Positions 1-5,918 of a stretch of DNA of 8,002 nt are shown here, piece by piece (position 1 is the first letter of the stretch; each line of letters opens with the position of its first letter). The DNA comes from an uncultured Caulobacterales bacterium (lineage in GTDB: Bacteria; Pseudomonadota; Alphaproteobacteria; Caulobacterales; Maricaulaceae). The notes beneath the pieces were generated by a model, which saw nothing but the letters and a program-made list of their open reading frames with translations, had not been told where the DNA came from and did no database searches. The stretch lies in the NCBI GenBank assembly GCA_938007945.1, contig CALLME010000131.1:1-8002 (forward strand), read 5' to 3'. The position numbers and the translations under genes were made by a program.

Positions 1-1
1 G

Positions 2-592
2 AGGTTATTTAGTTCGACCGAGAACGGGTCGAGTTGCGCGAATTGTCATAGCGGCGAAGATAGTTCATTTGCATTGGCGGCGACACGTTACCCGCAAATA
101 AAATCTACTGGAGAGGTCATCAATCTCGAAGGGCGTATAAATCTGTGCCGCGCAGAGCAGCAGAATTTGTCGCCATTACCGTATGAAAGTGACGCCCTAT
201 TGGCGCTTACGTCTTACGTTGCTCACCAAGCTAAGGGACAGCCACGCAGATTGAAAATGACGGAAGAGTTGCAAACTGCGGCCGCGCGCGGGGAAGACTA
301 TTTTTTTATGCGGCGTGGGCAGATGAACCTCTCTTGCGCGCAATGTCATAATGATAATTGGGGTAAAAAATTACGCGGCGATACAATCAGTCAAGGTCAG
401 CCGACGGGCTTTCCAACTTACCGTTTTGAATGGGATAGCATCGGGTCATTGCACCGCCGATTATCTGATTGCGATAAAGGCGTGCGCGCCGAGCCTTATG
501 AATTAGGCTCTGATGAGTATCTTGATCTCGAAGTTTATCTTGCCGTCAGGGCGGGCGAACTCCCGATCGAAGCACCCGCCATCAGGCGTTAA
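2..592 (+). CDS. soxA: SoxA, diheme c-type cytochrome of the thiosulfate-oxidising Sox system (3' part; start outside window)
   Basis: SoxA pairs with SoxX in the periplasm to form the cytochrome that oxidatively couples thiosulfate to the SoxYZ carrier. The frame is open from base 2, giving about 196 residues of the C-terminal part; the start and signal peptide lie upstream. Two haem sites are visible: SCANCH (bases 32-49) and SCAQCH (332-349), so this is the diheme type. An INLCR motif after the first haem fits the Cys ligand of that haem in known diheme SoxA structures. The Cys at bases 470-472, in LSDCDKGVRAEP, matches the active-site Cys that ligates the second haem as a persulfide. The ending YELGSDEYLDLEVYL...LPIEAPAIRR is typical of the family. 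Its TAA overlaps the stop of the convergent gene. A run of seven T (301-307) lies in the gene but the frame is intact. An in-frame TTG at 74 is not the start, because the first haem motif lies before it. Confidence 0.93.
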   Translation, partial: RLFSSTENGSSCANCHSGEDSSFALAATRYPQIKSTGEVINLEGRINLCRAEQQNLSPLPYESDALLALTSYVAHQAKGQPRRLKMTEELQTAAARGEDYFFMRRGQMNLSCAQCHNDNWGKKLRGDTISQGQPTGFPTYRFEWDSIGSLHRRLSDCDKGVRAEPYELGSDEYLDLEVYLAVRAGELPIEAPAIRR

Positions 593-1593
593 TCCGCGCG
601 CTTAAGATAGTCAGACGCGCTAGACCGATTGCCGCGCGCGGCGCGTTCTTCGCGTGTCCGTTTTATGCGGTCGAGTGCGCTGATAGCCTCGGGCGTCCGA
701 GCATTAGCTTGAGCGGCGGCGGCGCTTTGCGCTTGTGCCGCAGCTTGGGCCTTAGCCGCGGATTGAGCATCGGCTTGCGCTTGAGACGCAGCTTGCGCAC
801 TATCTTGCGACTGCGACTGCGACTGCGATTGGGTTTGGCTTTGTGCTGAGTTTTGAGCCTGAGCTTGACCTTGCTGCATTTGCGCGGCCGTTGGGGCTTG
901 TCCTGTTTGTGCTTGGCTAGTAGACGCTTGTCCTTGCTGGGCTTGACCCTGCTGGCCTTGCATCTGCGCAGAGGTCGGCGCGCTGCCGCCGCCTTTTAAC
1001 TGCGAGAGAATATCTGCAACCGAGTTTTGCGAACCACCGCGCATGACGGACGGAGATGTCGTGGCTGTACCCGTCCCGCCAATTGAACCTCCAATTTCAC
1101 CGACTTGCGTTGGAATTTGCGGCGTACCACCAGCTTGCCCGCCTGCTTGACCATTTGGGTCACCGTTCGGATCCCCTGCGGGCGGCATACCACCTGCGCC
1201 GCCATTCATATCTTTCATCATGTCTGACCACGCCGCTTTTTCGTCCGACTCAAGCGAGGGGTCAGATTTAGCGGCGTCTGAGGGCTCATAACTCGTATCG
1301 ACAGGTTCGCCAATGCCCGCCTCAGCGACGCGTTGCGCGCGTTCTTTCATCAAAAAACGGCGCGACTCTTCAGGTAGCATATCGACAGGCGACATAGTGC
1401 GCTGCGTGCCTTGGCCCCAGCCATTCGTGTTTTTAAACCCGTCCCACGGATCATCTGGCGACGTTTTTTTCTTAGACTTCCGCCAGTCTTCTTCCGATTG
1501 ATCCGTCTGGGTTGTCGTTTGCGCGTAAGCGGGCGCAGAGACAGCCAAAAAGCTGCCTGAGAGAAGTAAACTGAGTAAAATCTGTCTTATCAT
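589..1593 (-). CDS. Secreted Gln/Ala/Ser-rich low-complexity protein, function unknown
   Basis: I do not recognise a family. Starting at 1593, the 334-residue product begins MIRQILLSLLLSGSFLAVSA and has a clear signal peptide with likely cleavage after AYA (residue 24). I chose this start because the open frame reaches back to an ATG at 1629, which would put 12 residues (MARSSC...) in front of the signal peptide. Neither ATG has a convincing ribosome-binding site. The mature part has a charged, Trp-containing segment (residues 31-60), a conserved-looking region MLPEESRRFLMKERAQRVAEAG (72-93), a Gly/Pro-rich linker (130-204), a Gln-rich stretch (205-298) with an (QS)n run, and a basic helical end (300-334). 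An APTxAQMQ...GQAQ unit occurs twice (residues 205-219 and 233-247), indicating internal duplication. It is the last gene of the operon, 51 bases after the SUMF1-like gene, and its stop overlaps that of soxA. The composition suggests a flexible periplasmic or surface protein, but this is only inference. Confidence 0.8.
   Translation of the reverse strand: MIRQILLSLLLSGSFLAVSAPAYAQTTTQTDQSEEDWRKSKKKTSPDDPWDGFKNTNGWGQGTQRTMSPVDMLPEESRRFLMKERAQRVAEAGIGEPVDTSYEPSDAAKSDPSLESDEKAAWSDMMKDMNGGAGGMPPAGDPNGDPNGQAGGQAGGTPQIPTQVGEIGGSIGGTGTATTSPSVMRGGSQNSVADILSQLKGGGSAPTSAQMQGQQGQAQQGQASTSQAQTGQAPTAAQMQQGQAQAQNSAQSQTQSQSQSQSQDSAQAASQAQADAQSAAKAQAAAQAQSAAAAQANARTPEAISALDRIKRTREERAARGNRSSASDYLKRAD
806..829. 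repeat. Hexanucleotide tandem repeat TGCGAC x4 inside the Gln-rich gene
   Basis: Four consecutive 6-base units (TGCGAC three times, then TGCGAT) encode alternating Gln and Ser (residues about 255-263) of the Gln-rich protein on the opposite strand. The unit is a multiple of three, so gain or loss of copies would change protein length without shifting the frame. Confidence 0.85.
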
Positions 1594-1644
1594 GACGGCG
1601 TCATACCATATACAAGATGAGCGCGCCATGAACGTGAACTGGCC

Positions 1645-3201
1645 CTAGCCGCCTACTTTACGAACAACACGAAAGCCTGTAAAATCATTGCTGTCGCCAC
1701 GTCTTTGCATAAGGCGAGAGGCGTAGCGGAGGTTTTCGGGGCCAGAAAACCATGAGCCGCCGCGTACGACGCGTTGATTACACGAGCCGCGCGAATCCGC
1801 GCTCCCGTCAGTGGGCGCGTCGCGTAGGTTGAGCGTATTACAATCCTGCGTCCACTCCGCGACATTGCCAATGGCGTCCTTCACGCCGAACTTATTCGTG
1901 CCGAGCCGTCCGACAGGCATGGTGCGGTCAGCCACAGGGTCAGAGCAGGCGTTGTTTGCCCATTTCAGACCGCTTTCCGCACCCGCACCATTGGCAAAGG
2001 CACATATGGCCGCAGGAGAGCCGCCAAGCAGCGCGTTCTTATCGCCTGCGCGCGCTGCATATTCCCACTGCGCCTCAGTCGGTAGGCCGTAGCTATGGCC
2101 TGTCTTGGACGACAGCCAACTGGCGTAGCCCTGCGCGTCTTCCCATGAGACATTAATCACAGGTCGGTTGCCGCGACCCCACCCATTATCAGACGGACGA
2201 CCCGTACAGCCGCCTGCTGCGACGCAAGCGTCATATTCTGCGAAGGTGACTTCGGTCACGCCTATCGCAAAGGAGTTCGCAAATGTCACAGGCCGTTGCG
2301 GTTTTTCATTTGGCAGCGCGCCAGATTCGTTTTCCGTCGCGCCAAGCGAGGCTGTACCCGTCGGCAGGCTCACCATTTCGGGGCAACCAACGCAATCGCG
2401 GAACGTACGTCCCGGTGAGGGACGCAGCGCCTCTATTGCGGCCATGGCCTGCGCCGCATATGTGCCTTGCGGATAGCTAGAGAGATAAGATTGATAGGCG
2501 CTAGCGGTGTTAGCGGTCTTGGCGACATTCCACGCGGCGGTCTCAGTCGCGCTCGCTTGCATACGGTCAATGCGCGCTTGCGCTTCGGGGGCATTGGGCC
2601 CGCCCGAATGTTTCGTAAGGTACGCTTGATAACTCTGCACCGTGTTGGCCTGCGCCGCTGTCTGCCAATCACGGGCCTCTTGCGCCGCGCGTTCGGCCGC
2701 GTCTTTACGTGCCGCCTCGGCAGCGGCTTTCATCTCGGCAATACGTTCGCGGGCTTTAGAGGCGTGAAGTCCCTCTGGCCAAGCGGCGAGGTAATCTTCA
2801 TAGCCAGCTATTGTGTTGCGTCCCTCAGCGGTGGCCCAGGCGCGATTATCATAGGCATCTATTTCCGCCTGTGCGTCATCGGCGTGTTTGCCGTCTGGAA
2901 AGGCGCCGAGATATTCGCGGTAGCCCTCGAGCGTGTCTTTCTCAAGCGCCTTGATCCACGCGGCATCATCTTCCCCGACTTTGGGTTTGACCTCTTCCGT
3001 GACTTGCGGTTTGGGCGGATTGAACGGGACGTCGCGCGGCACGACAACTTTGGAGGCAAGCCAGAGCGCGCCTGCAATGACGAGGCCCAGAATGATAATT
3101 CCGACAAGCCACCGTCCTATGGGGGCGCGTTCGTCTTTGACCGCAAAAGCTTCACGCTCGGCGGGAGACTTCCATTCTTCTGTATGTGTATCGTCGCTCA
3201 T
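1645..3201 (-). CDS. Membrane-anchored protein with TPR-like repeats and a SUMF1/FGE-like domain lacking the catalytic cysteines
   Basis: The product has 518 residues. It has an acidic N-terminal tail (1-30), one membrane helix (about 31-50, WLVGIIILGLVIAGALWLAS), then four degenerate repeats of about 39 residues with the pattern W...A...(N)T...Y..YL..(Y/W)P.G..A..A...I (Trp at 82, 122, 179, 224). A helical Ala/Glu/Arg insert (157-176) separates repeats 2 and 3. Residues about 268-515 form a formylglycine-generating-enzyme (FGE-sulfatase/SUMF1) domain, shown by YGLPTEAQWEYAARAG, GNVAEWTQD, RVVRGGSW and TGFRVVRK. In true FGE the copper-binding cysteines follow GGS(Y/W); here the positions are Ser486 and Leu491. 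Sulfatase activation is therefore unlikely, and a ligand-binding or structural role of the C-type-lectin-like fold is more probable. The repeats resemble the TPRs of YbgF/CpoB-type Tol-associated proteins. The start is 3 bases after the ExbB-like stop and has GGAAGAG 8 bases upstream. Orientation (N-terminus inside, domain in periplasm) is inferred. Confidence 0.88.
   Translation of the reverse strand: MSDDTHTEEWKSPAEREAFAVKDERAPIGRWLVGIIILGLVIAGALWLASKVVVPRDVPFNPPKPQVTEEVKPKVGEDDAAWIKALEKDTLEGYREYLGAFPDGKHADDAQAEIDAYDNRAWATAEGRNTIAGYEDYLAAWPEGLHASKARERIAEMKAAAEAARKDAAERAAQEARDWQTAAQANTVQSYQAYLTKHSGGPNAPEAQARIDRMQASATETAAWNVAKTANTASAYQSYLSSYPQGTYAAQAMAAIEALRPSPGRTFRDCVGCPEMVSLPTGTASLGATENESGALPNEKPQRPVTFANSFAIGVTEVTFAEYDACVAAGGCTGRPSDNGWGRGNRPVINVSWEDAQGYASWLSSKTGHSYGLPTEAQWEYAARAGDKNALLGGSPAAICAFANGAGAESGLKWANNACSDPVADRTMPVGRLGTNKFGVKDAIGNVAEWTQDCNTLNLRDAPTDGSADSRGSCNQRVVRGGSWFSGPENLRYASRLMQRRGDSNDFTGFRVVRKVGG
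2422..2961 (-). repeat. Four-copy TPR-like protein repeat (W...Y..YL..P.G..A..A...I)
   Basis: These bases encode residues about 81-260 of the SUMF1-like protein. The cores are TLEGYREYLGAFPDGKHA, TIAGYEDYLAAWPEGLHA, TVQSYQAYLTKHSGGPNA and TASAYQSYLSSYPQGTYA. The first two units are adjacent (Trp spacing 40), with a 17-residue insert before the third and a slightly longer spacing (45) before the fourth. The copies have diverged at the nucleotide level, so this is an old duplication at protein level, not a recombinogenic DNA repeat. Confidence 0.75.
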
Positions 3202-3204
3202 GGT

Positions 3205-3966
3205 TTAAGCTCTTCCGAGACGCAGGATAAGGTGGTCAAGGCAATATTGTCCCGCTTCGTTGAGCGCACGTTCTTCCTTGGCCTGAACAAGCGATTGTAA
3301 TAGGACAAGCACCGCACTCATAATCAGCGCGAGAAGAGTTGTGGTGAATGCCACACCAAGGCGCGAGGTCACTTGATAAAGGAAGTCCTCAGCTTCGGCA
3401 TTGGCGGGCACGCCTGCATATTGCAGCGCAAACATAATCCCCATCACGGTCCCAATAAATCCGAGAGACGGGATAAGCCATGTCAAGTAACGCAGCATAG
3501 AATAGCGCAAATCAATCTCGTGCATATATAACTCGAGCGAGGAGTTGAGCACGGAAATAGCTTGGTCTTCTTTGCGCGAGATCGTGAACTGATCAATCGT
3601 GCGCGTAATCATGCGCGGTAGAAAAGCTGCGCGACCAAATTTACGTTGAGTAATGCCCTCTTTGACGCGAAATAGAATCTCATCAGAGAGCGGTTCTCCG
3701 CGCGTCGGGAGGTAGCCACGGCGGAGTTGGCTTTCCTCATCCATAGCGGCAGACCAGCGCAGGAACAGCTCGCCAAAACCAATGAATAGCGCGACCCACA
3801 TCACGTTTTGCACTGTAAAGGGCCAGAAGCTCGCATCTGCATCAAGCAGAATTTCTTGCAAGGCAGGAGAGGCCGTAAAACGGATAATGCCGATCACGAC
3901 AATCGCAGCGATAACGGCCACGAGATAAACGAATATGCGGCGAACTAAACGGGCGTTTTTATTCAT
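3205..3966 (-). CDS. MotA/TolQ/ExbB-family proton-channel subunit
   Basis: Members of this family form the inner-membrane pentamer that, with a MotB/TolR/ExbD partner, converts proton flow into mechanical work. The 253-residue product has four hydrophobic segments: about 11-29, 47-69, 161-182 (LTWLIPSLGFIGTVMGIMFA) and 203-226 (LGVAFTTTLLALIMSAVLVL). A long cytoplasmic loop lies between the second and third. The last two are the diagnostic pore helices: P165 and the GFIGTVMGI turn, then the TTT motif (208-210) preceding a small-residue helix. The conserved Glu found in that helix of ExbB is not present (VAFTTT), which is more MotA-like. The start is supported by AAGGA 6 bases upstream. The two genes just upstream carry MotB-like single helices, making them the probable partners. 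It is not TolQ of a standard Tol-Pal operon, because no tolR, tolA, tolB or pal lies here. Confidence 0.9.
   Translation of the reverse strand: MNKNARLVRRIFVYLVAVIAAIVVIGIIRFTASPALQEILLDADASFWPFTVQNVMWVALFIGFGELFLRWSAAMDEESQLRRGYLPTRGEPLSDEILFRVKEGITQRKFGRAAFLPRMITRTIDQFTISRKEDQAISVLNSSLELYMHEIDLRYSMLRYLTWLIPSLGFIGTVMGIMFALQYAGVPANAEAEDFLYQVTSRLGVAFTTTLLALIMSAVLVLLQSLVQAKEERALNEAGQYCLDHLILRLGRA
3210..3216 (-). promoter_or_regulatory. Ribosome-binding site of the SUMF1-like gene (GGAAGAG)
   Basis: On the - strand GGAAGAG lies 8 bases before the ATG at 3201, inside the last codons of the ExbB-like gene. With only 3 bases between stop and start, translation of the two genes is probably coupled. 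Confidence 0.6.
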
Positions 3967-3972
3967 AGTCTT

Positions 3973-3977
3973 TCCTT
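3973..3977 (-). promoter_or_regulatory. Ribosome-binding site of the ExbB-like gene (AAGGA)
   Basis: AAGGA stands 6 bases before the ATG at 3966, in the 24-base gap after the second vWA gene. This gap and the one before the last gene are the only true intergenic gaps of more than 3 bases within the operon, and this gene has its own good initiation signal. It supports the chosen start. Confidence 0.65.
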
Positions 3978-3990
3978 AGCTTCATTTCTC

Positions 3991-4971
3991 TTAATCGCAA
4001 ACACCAGAACGGGCAGAGGCCAGCGCCATGAACTGGCCCTGATTTGCGCGCGCAATGCTTTCCATAAATTCGACGGTGCCGTCATAGTCAAAGTAATTGC
4101 CGACCACGACCGTATGTATTTCTTTGCGCCCGCCATTCATACGCGTGATTTCGCCTGCCAGACGGCTGGGCGACATACCATTATTTGCGGCTGGGTTTGG
4201 TAGGCCGTCACTGACGAGAAATATCGCTTCGCCTGGTCCGTCGAGCATTTTCCTAAACGCATCAAGCATAGAAGCGGAGCCGCCAAAGCTTCGCGTCAGA
4301 CTACCTGCAAAATCAATGGCGTTTTGTTGGCTGCTCGGCGTGACACGTTGGAGGCTCCCACTTGTTGGCCAGATGCGTGTGCGCGGGCCGCTATCGGTTT
4401 GCTGAAAGCCGACAATGCGAAGCGCGTGATTATCTTGAAGGGACTGTATAATACGTGAGGTCGCACGCTTCACCGAATCCTCATGCCCGCCAAGACAACG
4501 GTTCATATCAAGCGCGATGACCACGTCATCTTTGGCCGTTTTCATACCCAGAAAACGAAATGAGACTGTCGCTTTTTCGGGCGTTGGAGCAGGACGCGGG
4601 TCGACGGGGGCGGGTTCTGGTACGGGGACAGCCTTGGGGATTGCGGCAGCTTGTTTCTCACGCAGAGCGGCTTCGGCGGCACGTAATTCCGCGAGCAACT
4701 GTGTTTCATCTGAGCGCACATCAGACACGTTTTGCGCCATGGCAGAGCGCTTCGCTTCTAATGCTTTTTTCTTCTCGACCGTCTCCACTTGGCTGTTTTC
4801 GGCGGCGCGCAGCAAGTCAGCAATCGCGTTATCTGGCGTGTTCTCGCGTATCTCATTTTGGTAATAGGGCAGTAGAATAATTGCGAGCAGGGCGAACGCC
4901 CCCATGGCGGCAGCGAAAAGGTCAATCGCTGACATAGAGAACACTTCGATAGGGCGAGCACGGCGTTTCAT
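3991..4971 (-). CDS. Membrane-anchored vWA-domain protein with degenerate MIDAS (MotB/ExbD-like N-terminus)
   Basis: The 326-residue paralogue of the gene upstream shares its N-terminus: MKRRARPIEVFSMSAIDLFA, a membrane helix (about 17-37) with Asp17, then PYY. A helical, probably coiled-coil region (45-108) and a Pro-rich linker (111-132, PVPEPAPVDPRPAPTP) lead to a vWA domain (about 136-320). The MIDAS motif, normally DxSxS, reads DMNRC (155-159), and the usual Thr position is GGSAS (230-234). The third-loop Asp is kept (VSDG, Asp255). Metal binding is therefore probably weakened or lost. Cys159, in the broken MIDAS, and Cys325, next to the C-terminus, are its only cysteines and could pair if periplasmic. 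The ATG overlaps the preceding stop by one base (TGATG), with GGGAGGG 7 bases upstream. With the intact paralogue it could form an asymmetric dimer in the channel, by inference. Confidence 0.88.
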   Translation of the reverse strand: MKRRARPIEVFSMSAIDLFAAAMGAFALLAIILLPYYQNEIRENTPDNAIADLLRAAENSQVETVEKKKALEAKRSAMAQNVSDVRSDETQLLAELRAAEAALREKQAAAIPKAVPVPEPAPVDPRPAPTPEKATVSFRFLGMKTAKDDVVIALDMNRCLGGHEDSVKRATSRIIQSLQDNHALRIVGFQQTDSGPRTRIWPTSGSLQRVTPSSQQNAIDFAGSLTRSFGGSASMLDAFRKMLDGPGEAIFLVSDGLPNPAANNGMSPSRLAGEITRMNGGRKEIHTVVVGNYFDYDGTVEFMESIARANQGQFMALASARSGVCD

Positions 4972-5918
4972 CAGCGGGCCCTCCCGACAAAATCACCACG
5001 GTTGCGATTGGCAAGCTCTTGGAGGAACAGGGTGAGGTTTTTATCGGATGTGTAATCCCCAATAGCGACCGTATGAATTTCCGCGCGCCCGCGATTGCGG
5101 TTCGTCACATTGCCAATAATCTCCGCAGGAGAACCGTCATCTGGCGCGCCGTCAGAAATGAGGATAACAGCTTCGGGCCGCATATTAAGTGCGCGCACCA
5201 TAGCGTTCTGCGTGGGTGTGCCACCGCCAAAGCGACGCGACATACCAGAGACAAAGTTGCGGGCTTGGGAAATGGTCGACGGGGTCGCGGGGGTGAACCT
5301 GCCGCCGCTCGGAAAGCTGTCATAGGTTGGCCCGCCGCGATAGCCGATAATGGCAAAGCGGTTATCGGGCTTCATCACGTCTAAAATCTCATTAAGGGCT
5401 TGTGACACATTGGAGACATGCGCTTTCATTGAGCCCGACATATCGACCACTATCACGACTTCTTTGCGCGTTGTCGCGAGGCCAAGAATGGAAAACTCCA
5501 CGCCTTGATTAGTGCTGCGCGGCGGGATGATGGGCGCAGGTTCAGGGACAGGTTTCGGGTCTGGGCGGGGGACAGGCGGCGGGTCGGGAATTTGTATATC
5601 AGAAGTCTGCTTTTGCACTTCGCGGATGCGGTCCTCAATCGTGGACATATTGACTTTGGCGGTACGGAATTCTTTGTCGAGTAGGCGGATTTCAGCCTGT
5701 ATAGCGCGAATTTGGCTCATTTCGGTTTGGGTAGAACTCGCGACAAGGCGGCGTTTACGCACTTGTTCTTCTAGCTCTTCAAAAGACACATCTGTGCCGC
5801 CCAATTTATAATAAGGAAACAACACAAGCACGATGAGGATAAATGCGCCCAAGGCGGCGGCAAACAAGTCCAACGCAGAGATTGAAAAGACGGTTATATT
5901 GCGCCGCCGCGATCGCAT
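4971..5918 (-). CDS. Membrane-anchored vWA-domain protein with intact MIDAS (MotB/ExbD-like N-terminus)
   Basis: The product has 315 residues. A basic N-terminus (MRSRRRNITVFSISALDLFA) runs into a single membrane helix (about 17-37, DLFAAALGAFILIVLVLFPY). Asp17 sits at its cytoplasmic edge in a context like MotB (ADFMTAMMAFFLV), where the Asp carries protons. Then come a coiled-coil-like region (45-107), a Pro-rich linker (110-134, PDPPPVPRPDPKPVPEP) and a vWA domain (about 140-312). The metal-ion-dependent adhesion site is complete: DMSGS (159-163), Thr234 in GGTPT and Asp256 in ISDGAPDD. vWA domains bind partner proteins through a divalent metal. The head is probably periplasmic, as in MotB/ExbD. 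The ATG overlaps the preceding stop (TAATG), with GGGTGG 9 bases upstream. It is not a BatA/BatB-type protein, because the anchor is N-terminal and no MoxR ATPase lies nearby. Confidence 0.9.
   Translation of the reverse strand: MRSRRRNITVFSISALDLFAAALGAFILIVLVLFPYYKLGGTDVSFEELEEQVRKRRLVASSTQTEMSQIRAIQAEIRLLDKEFRTAKVNMSTIEDRIREVQKQTSDIQIPDPPPVPRPDPKPVPEPAPIIPPRSTNQGVEFSILGLATTRKEVVIVVDMSGSMKAHVSNVSQALNEILDVMKPDNRFAIIGYRGGPTYDSFPSGGRFTPATPSTISQARNFVSGMSRRFGGGTPTQNAMVRALNMRPEAVILISDGAPDDGSPAEIIGNVTNRNRGRAEIHTVAIGDYTSDKNLTLFLQELANRNRGDFVGRAR
4979..4985 (-). promoter_or_regulatory. Ribosome-binding site of the degenerate vWA gene (GGGAGGG)
   Basis: GGGAGGG lies 7 bases before the ATG at 4971, inside the last codons of the intact vWA gene. 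Together with the TGATG junction it suggests re-initiation and a matched amount of the two paralogues. Confidence 0.6.

Noticed and set aside
301..307. T7 run in soxA as a possible frameshift
   Set aside because: The frame reads through both haem motifs and the conserved C-terminus without a break.
74..592. TTG at 74 as the start of a 172-residue SoxA
   Set aside because: The frame is open upstream to base 2 and contains the first haem motif SCANCH. The gene is simply cut by the window edge.
806..829. CRISPR-like or regulatory direct repeats
   Set aside because: The units are 6 bases long, contiguous and in frame with a Gln-Ser run, so they are a coding microsatellite.
1645..3201. Active formylglycine-generating enzyme or a diversity-generating retroelement target
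   Set aside because: The catalytic cysteines are absent and no sulfatase is seen. No reverse transcriptase or template/variable repeat pair is present, although the C-type-lectin-like fold can be such a target elsewhere.
2467..3300. 277-codon open frame on the + strand antisense to the SUMF1-like and ExbB-like genes
   Set aside because: The product has no recognisable domain and odd Arg/Gly/Phe composition, and it lies opposite two well-supported genes. It is a shadow of GC-rich coding on the other strand.
3205..5918. Zorya-type defence system (ZorA/ZorB)
   Set aside because: The channel gene fits in a general way, but the partners have vWA heads and no OmpA-like peptidoglycan-binding domain. 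No nuclease or helicase gene of the ZorC/D/E type is in the window.
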